A stretch of DNA of 64,000 nucleotides from Marinobacter pelagius (GTDB taxonomy: Bacteria; Pseudomonadota; Gammaproteobacteria; Pseudomonadales; Oleiphilaceae): the NCBI RefSeq assembly GCF_900114925.1, contig NZ_FOUR01000002.1:372001-436000 (forward strand). Reading direction: 5' to 3'. The notes below the pieces were generated by a model. That model made no database searches. It was not told the origin of the DNA and was given only the letters and a program-made list of their open reading frames with translations. Each line of letters begins with the position of its first letter. Position 1 is the stretch's first letter. Positions 19,750 through 29,543 of the stretch are shown one piece after another. Both the position numbers and the translations under genes were made by a program.

Positions 19750-22700
19750 ATGAAAAGAATGCTCATAAATGCAACTCATCCTGAAGAGTTGCGCGTAGCC
19801 CTGGTCGATGGCCAGCGTCTGTTTGACCTCGATATCGAATCCAGCTCCCGCGAGCAGAAGAAAGCCAACATCTACAAGGGTCGGATTACCCGTGTAGAGC
19901 CCAGCCTGGAAGCTGCTTTCGTGGATTTCGGCGCCGAGCGCCACGGCTTCTTGCCCCTGAAGGAAATTTCCAAGGAATACTTCAAGAAGTCCCCGGGCCA
20001 GATCGAGGGCAAGATCAACATCAAGGACGTGGTCTCCGAAGGCCAGGAAGTCATCGTCCAGGTCGACAAGGAAGAGCGCGGCAACAAGGGCGCCGCCCTG
20101 ACCACGTTCATCTCCCTGGCCGGCCGTTACCTGGTGCTGATGCCTAACAACCCCCGTGCCGGTGGCATCTCACGCCGCATCGAGGGCGAGGAACGGGCCC
20201 AGCTCAAGGAAGCCATGAACAATGTCCAGGTCCCAAAGGCCATGGGCATTATCGTTCGTACCGCCGGCATCGGCCGTACCACCGAAGAACTCCAGTGGGA
20301 CCTCGACTACCTGGTCCAGTTCTGGGAGGCCATCACCCAGGCCGCCGGTGAGCGCAAGGCCCCCTTCCTGATCCACCAGGAAAGCAACGTCATCATCCGC
20401 GCCGTGCGTGACTATCTTCGCCAGGATATCGGCGAAGTGCTGATCGATGCCGAAAACGTCTACGAGGACGTGCTCAACTTCGTGCGCGCCGTGATGCCCA
20501 CCTTCGAGAACAAGATCAAGCTGTACAAGGACGAGATTCCCCTGTTCAGCCGTTACCAGATCGAAGGCCAGATCGAAACCGCCTTCCAGCGCGAAGTGAA
20601 GCTGCCCTCCGGCGGCTCGATCGTGATCGACCCCACCGAGGCACTGGTTTCCATCGACATCAACTCCTCCCGCGCCACCAAGGGACACGATATCGAGGAA
20701 ACCGCCCTGCAGACGAACCTGGAAGCGGCAGAAGAAATCGCCCGCCAGCTGCGCCTGCGGGATATGGGCGGTCTGATCGTGATCGACTTCATCGACATGA
20801 CTCCGGCCAAGCACCAGCGCGAAGTGGAACAGAAGATGCGCGAAGCGCTGGAGATCGACCGGGCACGGGTCCAGGTCGGCAAGATCTCCCGTTTCGGCCT
20901 GCTGGAAATGTCCCGCCAGCGCCTGCGTCCATCCCTGGGTGAGACCCGCAGCGAGGTCTGCCCGCGCTGTGAAGGCCAGGGCACCATTCGTGGCATAGAA
21001 TCACTGGCCCTGAGCATCATGCGTCTGATCTACGAGGAGTCTTCCAAGGAGAAGACCGGCGAGGTCCGAGCCGTCGTGCCGGTATCCGTTGCCACCTTCC
21101 TGCTGAACGAAAAGCGCAAGCAACTTGCCGACATCGAGTCACGCCAGAACGTACAGGTCGTGGTGGTTCCGGTGCCGCACATGGAAACCCCGCACTTCGA
21201 AATCCTGCGTCTCCGCCAGGACGAAACCACGCCCGAGCACATCTCGAGCCACCAGGTAGCCCAGGAATACAGCGAGCGCGAAGAAGAAATCTTTGAAGCG
21301 CCCAGCGCCGAGAAGCCGGTACGCGAACAGGCGGCCGTCAAAGCCATCCGTCCATCTGCACCGGCGCCGACACCGACTCCCACCGTGGCAGAAGCCGCGG
21401 CCCAGGAGGAAGGCCTGTTCCGTCGGCTCGGTCGCAAGATCGCCTGCTTCTTCGGCGGCGAGAGCCAGCAAGGCGAAGAACGCGAGCAAAGCAAGCGCCC
21501 GCAGCGTCAGGATCGCAGAACCCAGGACCGTCGCAAGTCCCGGGTAGCCCGGGATGACCAGCGCTCCGGCGGCAACCGCAGCGGTGATCGCCGCCAGGGC
21601 GGCCAGCAGCAAAGCCGTAGTGATGACGCCCGCAACCGCGGTCGCGGACGCAGCGATGACCAGAACCGTGGTGGCCAGGCCCGTCAGGGTGGCGACAAGG
21701 GCCAGGACAAGAGTGCCGAAGGTCGCAAGGACAGCAAGGACAGCAAAGGCCGCAGTCAGGGCCGTAACCGTCCGCAGCGTGACCAGAAGGACAACCGCGA
21801 GCAAAAGGATAGCCGCGGCCAGAAGGACCAGCAGCAGGCCAAGCCCCAGAAGGATCAGCAGCCGCCCAAAGAGCAGAAGGAGACTGCCCAGAAAGGTTCC
21901 GGCGGTGACAAGCCCCGCAAGCCGCGCCGCCAGCGTAACCGCGACGGCTCCCCGGCCGAGGCCCCTGCCAGCACTCCGTCAGACCGCAAGGCCGCTCGCA
22001 GCGACAAGCACCAGAAGGACACTCAGCCCGAGAAAGCGGCTGAGCCGGAAAAGGCAGCTGTTACTGCGGACAAGGGCACCGAGCAGAAGGCCGAAGCACG
22101 GTCATCTGCACCGGAGAAAGCCCCGGAGTCCAAGCAGGAATCCCGTCCCGCAGCCGGCGTAGCTTCTGAAAAGGCCGAAGAGCAGAAAGCACCCGCCAAG
22201 GCCGAGAAGACCGAGAAGACCGAGAAGGCGGATCAGGGTGAAAAACCTGCAAAGGCGGAAGCCAAAACTCCCAAACAGGAGGTTGCCAAAGCCGAGGAGC
22301 CTAAACAGGCGCCCGCCAAAGCTGATGCAGCCAAGGCCGAGGAGCGCAAGCCCGAGGCAGCGAGCCCCCAAGAGCCCAAGCCGCAGACCCCAAAAAAGGA
22401 GTCTGTGAAAGCCGAGTCTGACAAAGCCGAGGCAACCAAAGCCGAACCGGCAAAAGCAGAGCAGCCGAAGGCCGAAAAACAGCCAGAGGCGGTGAGCCCC
22501 AAAGCGGAAGAGCAAGTAAAAGCTCCGAAGAAGGAGGCCCCGCAGGCTGAGAAAGCCGAGAAGCCCGAGGGTCAGGCCCCGAAAGCGGAGCCAGAGGCCA
22601 AAGAGCCCGAGCCAAAGTCCGCCAGCAAGCCCGAAGCTGAAAAGCCGAAGGAAGAAAAGGCACCCGCGCAGAGTGCTCCGGAACCGAAGGCGTCCGAAGG

Positions 22701-22839
22701 GCCCCGGATTTTCCAGGGTGAGAGCGGAAAGCCGGAACTGGACCTGCCGGTTACGCCGGGCCGGGCCTATAATGATCCACGTGAAGTCCGTCGCCGTCAG
22801 CGAGCAGCGGAAGAAGCCCAAAAGGCCGGGAGTAACTGA
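19750..22839 (+). CDS. rne: Ribonuclease E
   Basis: A 1029-residue endoribonuclease, core of the RNA degradosome. The S1 domain lies at about residues 35-120 ([21 protein letters not shown]). The DNase-I-like catalytic Asp residues are in [15 protein letters not shown] (about 303) and [10 protein letters not shown] (about 346). The Zn-link CPRCEGQG is at about 404. From about residue 530 the protein is a long disordered scaffold: first Arg/Gln/Asp-rich and RNA-binding (570-700), then a run of Lys-Ala-Glu-Pro repeats (about 760-980), ending in a conserved [14 protein letters not shown] tail. Catalysis and scaffolding are both retained. A YecA-like gene starts four bases downstream. Confidence 0.97.
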   Translation: MKRMLINATHPEELRVALVDGQRLFDLDIESSSREQKKANIYKGRITRVEPSLEAAFVDFGAERHGFLPLKEISKEYFKKSPGQIEGKINIKDVVSEGQEVIVQVDKEERGNKGAALTTFISLAGRYLVLMPNNPRAGGISRRIEGEERAQLKEAMNNVQVPKAMGIIVRTAGIGRTTEELQWDLDYLVQFWEAITQAAGERKAPFLIHQESNVIIRAVRDYLRQDIGEVLIDAENVYEDVLNFVRAVMPTFENKIKLYKDEIPLFSRYQIEGQIETAFQREVKLPSGGSIVIDPTEALVSIDINSSRATKGHDIEETALQTNLEAAEEIARQLRLRDMGGLIVIDFIDMTPAKHQREVEQKMREALEIDRARVQVGKISRFGLLEMSRQRLRPSLGETRSEVCPRCEGQGTIRGIESLALSIMRLIYEESSKEKTGEVRAVVPVSVATFLLNEKRKQLADIESRQNVQVVVVPVPHMETPHFEILRLRQDETTPEHISSHQVAQEYSEREEEIFEAPSAEKPVREQAAVKAIRPSAPAPTPTPTVAEAAAQEEGLFRRLGRKIACFFGGESQQGEEREQSKRPQRQDRRTQDRRKSRVARDDQRSGGNRSGDRRQGGQQQSRSDDARNRGRGRSDDQNRGGQARQGGDKGQDKSAEGRKDSKDSKGRSQGRNRPQRDQKDNREQKDSRGQKDQQQAKPQKDQQPPKEQKETAQKGSGGDKPRKPRRQRNRDGSPAEAPASTPSDRKAARSDKHQKDTQPEKAAEPEKAAVTADKGTEQKAEARSSAPEKAPESKQESRPAAGVASEKAEEQKAPAKAEKTEKTEKADQGEKPAKAEAKTPKQEVAKAEEPKQAPAKADAAKAEERKPEAASPQEPKPQTPKKESVKAESDKAEATKAEPAKAEQPKAEKQPEAVSPKAEEQVKAPKKEAPQAEKAEKPEGQAPKAEPEAKEPEPKSASKPEAEKPKEEKAPAQSAPEPKASEGPRIFQGESGKPELDLPVTPGRAYNDPREVRRRQRAAEEAQKAGSN

Positions 22840-22842
22840 TAA

Positions 22843-23385
22843 ATGCTATCCAATTCCGACATAGAAGCGCTGGAAGACATCCTGTTTGCGGAGCCCTGGG
22901 GTGATGACGCCCTGGACTTTTTCGGGCTCCACGGCGTGGTTTGCGCCAGCGTCGTCGGCCCGGTTGAGCTGAGCGCGGAAGATATCTTCCGCCTCGCCAC
23001 CGGCACCGAGCAGGTGCCCGGTGGTGAAATCCCCGAGGTATTCCGTCGCAGTGTCACTCAGCTGGCAAAGGACATGGCCCACGCCCTGGATATGGGGCAG
23101 GCCCTGGAACTGCCGGAGCCGGAGGACGGCGATCCGATGAACGCACTGGAAAACTGGTGTGCAGGATTCGTGGAAACGTTCCTGGAGCATGAGGAGGAGT
23201 GGCTGGACGCCGCCAGCGAGGAGGAAACCGCAGACCTCATGGTTCCCATGCTAACCCTGTCCGGTCTGTTCGACGACGAGGACTTCCAGAAGGTCAGGAA
23301 CAGCGACAAACTGTCCCGCCAGATGGCCGACGCCATCCCGGATTCACTGACCGACCTCTACCTGCTGTTTCACGCTCCGGACTAA
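22843..23385 (+). CDS. UPF0149 (YecA/YgfB) family protein
   Basis: A 180-residue acidic protein. The pattern of LENWCAGFVETFLEHEEEWLD and the helical, Asp/Glu-rich sequence match UPF0149 proteins related to YgfB/YecA. YgfB homologues influence gene expression in Pseudomonas, but the function of this branch is unknown. It begins three bases after the rne stop, so it is co-transcribed with rne, and it ends overlapping the convergent PHP gene by four bases. Confidence 0.85.
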   Translation: MLSNSDIEALEDILFAEPWGDDALDFFGLHGVVCASVVGPVELSAEDIFRLATGTEQVPGGEIPEVFRRSVTQLAKDMAHALDMGQALELPEPEDGDPMNALENWCAGFVETFLEHEEEWLDAASEEETADLMVPMLTLSGLFDDEDFQKVRNSDKLSRQMADAIPDSLTDLYLLFHAPD

Positions 23386-24260
23386 GCCGGAGCCGCAACA
23401 CCCGCAGGTTCGTGAAAATGATGCCAGACCGGCTCCAGCCCGTCTGGCATTTTCATGATATTCCCCAGCTCACACCAGGGTGCTCCCGGAAAGTGGAAAT
23501 CACTACCCTGGGATGCCCACATTTCATTGCGCCGGCACAGTTCCGCGAGAAAGCCAAGATCACCGCTTGACTGACCCGAGGTGGACACCTCGATGCCCTG
23601 CCCTCCGGCCCTGCGAAACTCCGCAGTCAGTTCCCGAAGCTTGGTCGCCGTCAGCTTGTACTTGCGCGGATGCGCCAGCACCGCAATACCACCGGCATCG
23701 GTGATCCACTGCACCACCTCCGGCAATTCCGGCCAGTAAGCACGCACATCACCGGGTTTTCCGGCACCCAGGTACCGCTTGAAGGCCTGGGCGGCATTAC
23801 GGACAACACCCGCCTCGATCAGCGCCTCGGCAAAATGGGGGCGCCCAGGCACATCGCCGCCAGCCCTGGCGGTCGCCCGTTCCAACAGGTCCGGCACCTT
23901 CAGGCGCTGGAGCCGTTCGGCAATCATGGCTGCCCTCGCCCGGCGGTTATCCGTCTGCTGCGCGACCCTGGCTGTGAATGCCGGGTCCTCCCGATCGAAA
24001 TCCAGGCCGACAACATGGATCGTCCGGCCTTTCCAGAGACAGGACAATTCGATTCCGGACACCAGCGTGATTCCGGATTCACTTGCTGCCCTTGCCGCTT
24101 CCGGTAGGCCGTTCAGGGTATCGTGATCGGTCAAGGCCAGGTGCGTCACCCCCTTTTCGGCAGCACGGGCAACCAGGTCCGTCGGTGCCAGGGCACCGTC
24201 CGAGGCCGTGCTGTGGCAGTGCAGATCAATGCACAAAGTCGGGGGTTGGGGTATAGTCAC
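23382..24260 (-). CDS. rnm: PHP-domain phosphoesterase (3',5'-nucleoside bisphosphate phosphatase / RNase AM, YciV-TrpH type)
   Basis: A 292-residue PHP protein with the metal-binding motif DLHCHSTASDGAL at residues 12-24 and HLALTDHDTLNGL at about 37. Later conserved AVLAHPRKYKLT and QGSDFHFPG supply further ligands. The YciV/TrpH subgroup removes the 3' phosphate from pAp-type nucleotides and trims 5' ends of 5S/23S rRNA in E. coli. The distance to divergent yciI is about 30 bases, so promoters overlap. Confidence 0.87.
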   Translation of the reverse strand: MTIPQPPTLCIDLHCHSTASDGALAPTDLVARAAEKGVTHLALTDHDTLNGLPEAARAASESGITLVSGIELSCLWKGRTIHVVGLDFDREDPAFTARVAQQTDNRRARAAMIAERLQRLKVPDLLERATARAGGDVPGRPHFAEALIEAGVVRNAAQAFKRYLGAGKPGDVRAYWPELPEVVQWITDAGGIAVLAHPRKYKLTATKLRELTAEFRRAGGQGIEVSTSGQSSGDLGFLAELCRRNEMWASQGSDFHFPGAPWCELGNIMKMPDGLEPVWHHFHEPAGVAAPA

Positions 24261-24290
24261 AAAAAATCCTTAAACGGTTGAGAGAGCTTC

Positions 24291-24590
24291 ATGTATTACG
24301 CCATTATCAGTGAGGATATCGAAAACAGCCTTGCCCTTCGCCAATCTGCGCGCCCGGCTCACCTGGAGCGACTGCAGGCACTGAAATCGGAGGGCCGGTT
24401 ACTCGTTGCCGGGCCACACCCGGCGATTGACACGCCTGAGCCCGGCGAAGCTGGATTTACCGGCAGCCTGGTGATTGCCGAGTTCGACTCACTCGAAGCA
24501 GCCCAGGCCTGGGCCGATGCCGACCCCTACATCGAGGCCGGCGTGTACCAGAAAGTAACGGTTAAACCTTTTAAGGCGGTATTGCCCTGA
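24291..24590 (+). CDS. YciI family protein
   Basis: A 99-residue protein with the YciI ferredoxin-like fold signature: [42 protein letters not shown], and [16 protein letters not shown]. The conserved His and Asp of the family (RPAHL, DADPY) are present. YciI proteins are implicated as small hydrolases or dehydrochlorinase-like enzymes, with unknown physiological substrate. It lies between the divergent rnm and a membrane SH3 protein, as in related genomes. Confidence 0.9.
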   Translation: MYYAIISEDIENSLALRQSARPAHLERLQALKSEGRLLVAGPHPAIDTPEPGEAGFTGSLVIAEFDSLEAAQAWADADPYIEAGVYQKVTVKPFKAVLP

Positions 24591-24711
24591 AACGCCGGCC
24601 CGCGCATGAGTTTATTGTAATGGTGACCTGCTTGAACCGCAGGTCAACTATGACAAAATTGCGCTTTTAACATCTGGTGTTTTTCACTATCCAATTCTGG
24701 GAATGTAATCC

Positions 24712-25380
24712 GTGACGCCTTTTCGCCTGATCATCAGTCTGTTGTTCATCGTATCATCTATCGCAGCCGCCCAGGCCAGAACCGTATGGGTTGATGACCA
24801 GCTCTACCTTCCGGTTCGTTCCGGCGCCGGTACCCAGTACCGGATTATCGAGAACGCCGTACCCAGTGGCACACCGCTGGAGGTTATCGAAACCGGGGAT
24901 AGCTACACGAAGGTCCGTACGCCTAAGGGAACCGAGGGCTGGGTGTCAAGCCAGTACCTGAGCAACACCCCCATTGCAGCCGACCGCCTTCAGGCCGCCA
25001 ACCGGGAACTGGAGCAGACCAAGACCGAACTCACCCAGGTCAAGGAGCAACTCTCCGAGGTAACGGAGGAGCGCAATGCCCTGGAGAACGCTGAGTCAAA
25101 TCTCTCCAGCCGCTCCCAGGAGCTGCAGGAAGAGCTGCAGCGGATCAAGAGCATTGCCGCCGATTCCATCAATCTGGAACGCCGCAACCGGGAGTTGAAC
25201 GAGGAGAACCAGAAGCTCCGCAACGACCTGGAAGTACTGACCGCCGAAAACGAACGGCTGGAGGCGGGCAAGGAGTCCGACTTCATGCTGCTTGGAGCAG
25301 GTTTGGTGTTTGGCGGCGTCCTGCTGGCGCTGATCGTCCCGATGCTCAAGCCCACGCGCAAGACCGACAACTGGGCCTGA
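24712..25380 (+). CDS. TIGR04211-type SH3 domain protein (YgiM-like)
   Basis: A 222-residue protein: signal peptide (1-22, ending AQA), bacterial SH3 domain (about 24-90, YLPVRSGAGTQYRII and GTEGWVSSQYL), a coiled coil of about 100 residues rich in Leu/Glu/Arg, and one C-terminal membrane helix (LLGAGLVFGGVLLALIVPML) followed by a basic tail. It is therefore anchored in the inner membrane with the SH3 part in the periplasm, like E. coli YgiM. A start codon of GTG (codon 1) is used. Confidence 0.88.
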   Translation: MTPFRLIISLLFIVSSIAAAQARTVWVDDQLYLPVRSGAGTQYRIIENAVPSGTPLEVIETGDSYTKVRTPKGTEGWVSSQYLSNTPIAADRLQAANRELEQTKTELTQVKEQLSEVTEERNALENAESNLSSRSQELQEELQRIKSIAADSINLERRNRELNEENQKLRNDLEVLTAENERLEAGKESDFMLLGAGLVFGGVLLALIVPMLKPTRKTDNWA

Positions 25381-25413
25381 TCATCCCGCTCAGACCAACA
25401 CTTTCGCGCAAAA

Positions 25414-25443
25414 AAGAAGGGCGGCCCGCGGGCCGCCCTTCTT
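25414..25443. terminator. Bidirectional Rho-independent terminator
   Basis: A perfect 30-bp palindrome (AAGAAGGGCGGCCC and its complement) with an A run on the left and CTT-rich right flank serves the convergent SH3-protein gene and rraA. Confidence 0.85.
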
Positions 25444-25460
25444 CGTCTCTGACCGCCGGA

Positions 25461-25940
25461 TCAGACCAGCGGCTTCTCGGAGACGATGATGCCGTTATTA
25501 TCGGCATACACGTAATGCCCGGGATGAAACGTCACTCCGTGGAAGGTGACCGGAATGTTCAGATCACCGATGCCCCGCTTCTCGGTTTTCCGCGGAACGG
25601 TGCCCAGCGCCTGCACACCCAGGTTGGTCTGACCGATCTCGTCCACATCACGGATGCAGCCATAGATGATCAGGCCGGCCCAGCCATTGCTGGCCGCCTT
25701 CTCCGCCAGCATGTCGCCCAGCAGTGCGTTACGCTTTGACGCACCGCCATCAACCACCATGACGCGGCCATGTCCGGGCTGACCCACCTGCTCCTTGACC
25801 ACGGAGTTATCCTCGAAGCACTTCACGGTGACAATCTCACCGCCAAAGTTTTTCACGCCACCGTAGTTGTTGAAACCGGGCTCGACTACCTGGACTTCCG
25901 GAAACTCGTCACACAGATCCGGGGTAATGATGTCTGCCAT
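25461..25940 (-). CDS. rraA: Regulator of RNase E activity A
   Basis: A 159-residue RraA/DMK-like protein. The conserved core [28 protein letters not shown] and [13 protein letters not shown] identifies it. RraA binds the scaffold region of RNase E and lowers its activity; members of the family can also act as aldolases. The gene lies 30 bases downstream of ppsA on the same strand and about 6 kb from rne. Its partner RNase E with an intact scaffold is therefore in the same window. Confidence 0.93.
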   Translation of the reverse strand: MADIITPDLCDEFPEVQVVEPGFNNYGGVKNFGGEIVTVKCFEDNSVVKEQVGQPGHGRVMVVDGGASKRNALLGDMLAEKAASNGWAGLIIYGCIRDVDEIGQTNLGVQALGTVPRKTEKRGIGDLNIPVTFHGVTFHPGHYVYADNNGIIVSEKPLV

Positions 25941-25970
25941 GTTGTCTCTCTCCTTTGTCCGGAAATGGAA

Positions 25971-28343
25971 TCAGTCGATCTTCTCGTCTGCCAGGAAGAA
26001 CCAGGTATCCAGAACTGAATCCGGGTTCAGGGAGACGGAATCAATACCCTGGTCCATCAGCCACTTGGCCAGATCCGGATGGTCCGACGGGCCCTGACCG
26101 CAGATACCGATGTACTTGCCAGCCTTCCTGCAGGCCTGGATAGCGTAGGACAGCAGCAACTTGACCGCATCGTTCCGCTCATCGAACAGGTGGGCGATGA
26201 TGCCGGAGTCGCGGTCCAGCCCCAGGGTCAGCTGGGTCAGGTCGTTGGACCCGATGGAGAAACCGTCAAAGTGCTCGAGGAACTGGTCTGCCAGCAAGGC
26301 GTTGGCCGGCAGCTCGCACATCATGATCACCCGCAGGCCATTATCGCCACGCTTCAGACCATTCTCGGCCAGCAGATTGACCACCTGCTCCGCTTCACCG
26401 ACGGTCCGTACGAACGGCACCATCACTTCCACGTTGGTCAGGCCCATCTCGTTGCGCACTTTCTTCAGGGCACGGCACTCGAGCTCGAAGCAGTCCCGGA
26501 AGGTATCGGAGATGTAGCGGGAAGCACCCCGGAAGCCCAGCATCGGGTTCTCTTCATCCGGCTCGTACAGGGTGCCGCCGATGAGGTTTGCGTACTCGTT
26601 GGATTTGAAGTCGGACAGACGAACGATCACTTTCTTTGGTGCAAACGCGGCTGCCAGGGTGGAAATACCCTCCACCAGCTTGTCCACGTAGAAGTCCACC
26701 GGCGAGGCATAGCCGGCAATACGCTTCTCCACGGTCTGTTTGATATCCCGTGGCAGGCCGTCAAAGTTCAGCAGCGCCTTCGGATGCACACCGATCATCC
26801 GGTTGATGATGAACTCCAGGCGTGCCAGGCCAACGCCTTCGTTTGGCAGTGCCTGGAAATCGAACGCACGGTCCGGGTTGCCGACGTTCATCATGATCTT
26901 GAACGGGATATTCGGCATGGAATCCACGGTGTTCTCGCGCAGCTCGAAATCCAGCGCACCCTCGTAGATCATGCCGGTGTCACCCTCGGCGCAGGAGACC
27001 GTCACTTCCTGGCCGTCTTTCAGCACTTCGGTAGCATCACCACAGCCCACCACGGCCGGAATACCCAGCTCCCGGGCAATGATGGCAGCGTGACAGGTCC
27101 GGCCGCCCCGATCGGTAACAATCGCGGAGGCACGCTTCATGACCGGCTCCCAGTCCGGGTCGGTCATGTCGGTAACCAGAACATCACCCGGCTGTACGCG
27201 ATCCATCTCGTTGATGCTGGTGATGATTTTCACGGGGCCACTGCCGATCTTGTGGCCGATACTGCGGCCTTCCACCAGCACCTTGCCGGTTTCGTTCAGC
27301 AGGTAACGCTCCATGACATTGGCGGCGGCCCGGCTCTTCACGGTCTCCGGACGCGCCTGGACGATGTAGATCTTGCCATCGTCACCATCCTTCGCCCACT
27401 CGATGTCCATCGGACGGTCGTAGTGTTTCTCGATGATCATGGCCTGCCTGGCCAGCTCTTCCACCTCGGCATCGGTAATGGAGAAGCGGTTACGGTCTTC
27501 CTGGTCGACCTTGACGGTCTCCACGTACTCGCCTTCACCGGGACTGGAATGGTAAACCATCTTGATCGCCTTGCTGCCCAGGTTACGGCGCAGCACCGCC
27601 GGGCGACGGGCTTCCAGGGTCGGCTTGTGAACATAGAACTCGTCCGGGTTCACGGCACCCTGGACCACGGTCTCACCCAGGCCGTAGGAGGAGGTAATGA
27701 AGACGACGTCCCGGAAGCCGGATTCGGTGTCCAGGGTGAACATTACGCCACTGGCCGCGGTCTCACTGCGCACCATCTTCTGGATACCGGCGGACAGAGC
27801 CACCAGCTTGTGGTCGAAGCCGTGGTGTACCCGGTAGGAAATGGCCCGATCATTGAACAGGGAGGCAAAAACCTCCTTGACCGCGCGACGCACCTGCTGG
27901 AGGCCCACCACGTTCAGGAAGGTTTCCTGCTGCCCGGCGAAAGAAGCGTCCGGGAGGTCTTCTGCCGTGGCAGACGAGCGAACCGCAACCGCCATGTGCT
28001 CGTTTCCGTCCTGCAGCTTGGCATAAGCCTCTGCCAACGGCTTTTCCAGGACATCCGGCAAATCGGTATCAATCACCCATTGGCGAATCTGGGAACCGAC
28101 GCGGGCCAGTTCGTTCACGTCGTTAACGTCCAGCTTCTCGAGGGCATCATCGATCTTGTCCTTGAGGCCGTCGGTTGCCAGGAACTCACGGTAGGCGTGA
28201 GCTGTCGTGGCAAAACCGCCGGGAACGGTGACACCTGCGTTGGCGAGATTACTGATCATTTCGCCCAGGGAGGCGTTCTTTCCGCCTACCCGGTCGACAT
28301 CAGACATTCCGAGGTGATCAAACCAGATGATGTAATCTTCCAA
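25971..28343 (-). CDS. ppsA: Phosphoenolpyruvate synthase
   Basis: A 790-residue enzyme making PEP from pyruvate and ATP for gluconeogenesis. The ATP-grasp N-terminal domain starts [11 protein letters not shown] near residue 21, the swivelling phosphohistidine domain carries [21 protein letters not shown] near 415 (His in TCHAA), and the C-terminal PEP barrel has [17 protein letters not shown] and GICGQGPSD with the catalytic Cys. It is divergent from ppsR, which regulates it by threonine phosphorylation in the TCHAA region, and is followed by rraA. Confidence 0.97.
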   Translation of the reverse strand: MEDYIIWFDHLGMSDVDRVGGKNASLGEMISNLANAGVTVPGGFATTAHAYREFLATDGLKDKIDDALEKLDVNDVNELARVGSQIRQWVIDTDLPDVLEKPLAEAYAKLQDGNEHMAVAVRSSATAEDLPDASFAGQQETFLNVVGLQQVRRAVKEVFASLFNDRAISYRVHHGFDHKLVALSAGIQKMVRSETAASGVMFTLDTESGFRDVVFITSSYGLGETVVQGAVNPDEFYVHKPTLEARRPAVLRRNLGSKAIKMVYHSSPGEGEYVETVKVDQEDRNRFSITDAEVEELARQAMIIEKHYDRPMDIEWAKDGDDGKIYIVQARPETVKSRAAANVMERYLLNETGKVLVEGRSIGHKIGSGPVKIITSINEMDRVQPGDVLVTDMTDPDWEPVMKRASAIVTDRGGRTCHAAIIARELGIPAVVGCGDATEVLKDGQEVTVSCAEGDTGMIYEGALDFELRENTVDSMPNIPFKIMMNVGNPDRAFDFQALPNEGVGLARLEFIINRMIGVHPKALLNFDGLPRDIKQTVEKRIAGYASPVDFYVDKLVEGISTLAAAFAPKKVIVRLSDFKSNEYANLIGGTLYEPDEENPMLGFRGASRYISDTFRDCFELECRALKKVRNEMGLTNVEVMVPFVRTVGEAEQVVNLLAENGLKRGDNGLRVIMMCELPANALLADQFLEHFDGFSIGSNDLTQLTLGLDRDSGIIAHLFDERNDAVKLLLSYAIQACRKAGKYIGICGQGPSDHPDLAKWLMDQGIDSVSLNPDSVLDTWFFLADEKID

Positions 28344-28514
28344 AGCGCGTCTCCCTTAGAGTCTGTGAAGCAAAGAGCAAAACCGGGCCAGCGATATTCA
28401 GCGGCAAATGCAGGCAATATCCACTGCGGAGTCTCGAACTTGGCGTGTATGATACTGTAACCTGCGGAAATTACCTAGGGCACTCACTGTCAGATTTGGA
28501 ACCGGACACTCACC

Positions 28515-29330
28515 ATGAAACGTACTGCCTTCTTCATCTCCGACGGCACCGGCCTGACCGCCGAAGCCCTCGGCCACGCACTTTTGGCCCAATTCGAGAA
28601 AATCGACTTCGAGCGCGTGACCGTTCCCTACATCGATGACGAGGACAAAGCCCGGGCCATGGTAACCCGGATCAACAAGGCCTCCGAGACCGACGGCGAA
28701 CGGCCGCTGGTGTTCGACACCATTGTCGACAGCGACATCCGGGAAATCATCTCCCGGGCCGACGGCTTCATGGTCGACATCTTCGGCACCTTCCTCAATC
28801 CGCTGGAACAGGAACTGAATGCCTCCTCTTCCTACACCGTAGGCAAAAGTCACTCGATCAACAACGAAGGCAGCTACGAGCGCCGGATCAAGGCCGTGAA
28901 CTTCGCCCTGGACAACGACGATGGCGCCCGCACCCGCCATTATGACGAAGCGGACCTGATCCTGATCGGGGCGTCCCGCAGTGGCAAGACACCTACCTGC
29001 CTCTACCTTGCCCTGCAGTATGGCGTAAAAGCCGCCAATTACCCGATTACCGACGAGGACCTGGCCGACCAGCGCATGCCCAAAGCCCTGCGTCCCCACC
29101 GGGAAAAACTGTTCGGCCTGACCATCGACCCCGAGCGCCTGGCTACCATCCGCAATGAACGCCGCCCAAACTCGCGCTACTCGTCCATCCAGCAGTGCAT
29201 GCATGAAATCGAAGAGATTGAGCTGATGTACCGGCGGGAGCGGATTCCCTACCTGAATACCACGGCGTATTCGGTGGAGGAGATTTCGACGAGGATTATG
29301 GTGACGACCGGGCTGAAGCGGCATCGGTGA
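28515..29330 (+). CDS. ppsR: PEP synthase regulatory protein (bifunctional kinase/pyrophosphorylase, DUF299)
   Basis: A 271-residue protein with the P-loop [17 protein letters not shown] at about 155, the family N-terminus [17 protein letters not shown], and the conserved [13 protein letters not shown]. PpsR inactivates and reactivates PEP synthase using ADP and phosphate. Divergent placement 171 bases from ppsA is the classic arrangement. Its stop is followed by three palindromic repeats before the convergent M16 protease gene. Confidence 0.95.
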   Translation: MKRTAFFISDGTGLTAEALGHALLAQFEKIDFERVTVPYIDDEDKARAMVTRINKASETDGERPLVFDTIVDSDIREIISRADGFMVDIFGTFLNPLEQELNASSSYTVGKSHSINNEGSYERRIKAVNFALDNDDGARTRHYDEADLILIGASRSGKTPTCLYLALQYGVKAANYPITDEDLADQRMPKALRPHREKLFGLTIDPERLATIRNERRPNSRYSSIQQCMHEIEEIELMYRRERIPYLNTTAYSVEEISTRIMVTTGLKRHR

Positions 29331-29361
29331 CGAGTTTGGAGGCGGGGTCTTAGGTGAAGTT

Positions 29362-29391
29362 GGGGTCAGATGAAAGCTTTCATCTGACCCC
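29362..29391. repeat. Dispersed 30-bp palindrome, copy 1
   Basis: Perfect palindrome GGGGTCAGAT-GAAAGCTTTC-ATCTGACCCC in the ppsR/M16-protease convergent gap. A TGAAGTT stretch precedes it as in copy 2. Confidence 0.9.
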
Positions 29392-29433
29392 GTCTTAGGG
29401 CGCCAACCCGGAGCTCGGACGAAAAGTGAAGTT

Positions 29434-29463
29434 GGGGTCAGATGAAGGCTTTCATCTGACCCC
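29434..29463. repeat. Dispersed 30-bp palindrome, copy 2
   Basis: Same element with one central change (GAAGGCTTTC). It is followed by GTTTTTA, so on the plus strand it resembles an intrinsic terminator for ppsR. Confidence 0.9.
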
Positions 29464-29500
29464 GTTTTTACGGCGCAACTCCGAGGCCAGGTCTGAAGTC

Positions 29501-29530
29501 GGGGTCGGAAGAACGCTTTCTTCTGACCCC
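29501..29530. repeat. Dispersed 30-bp palindrome, copy 3 (AGAAGA variant)
   Basis: GGGGTCGGAAGAAC-GCTTTCTTCTGACCCC, the variant with AGA..TCT inner arms. It is followed by TTTTTCACC and sits 14 bases from the end of the M16 protease gene. Confidence 0.88.
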
Positions 29531-29543
29531 TTTTTCACCTCGC

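Noticed and set aside
22102..22821. Hydrophobic-looking minus-strand frame opposite the rne tail
   Set aside because: It is the complement of the Lys/Ala/Glu-rich scaffold codons, which gives Leu/Phe/Gly-rich nonsense. It has no recognisable domain.
26079..28460. A 793-codon open frame antisense to ppsA, and a 483-codon frame antisense to putA (5172-6623)
   Set aside because: They mirror strongly coding, GC-rich genes with unambiguous products. Their translations are low-complexity and match no family. Long antisense frames are expected from the codon bias.
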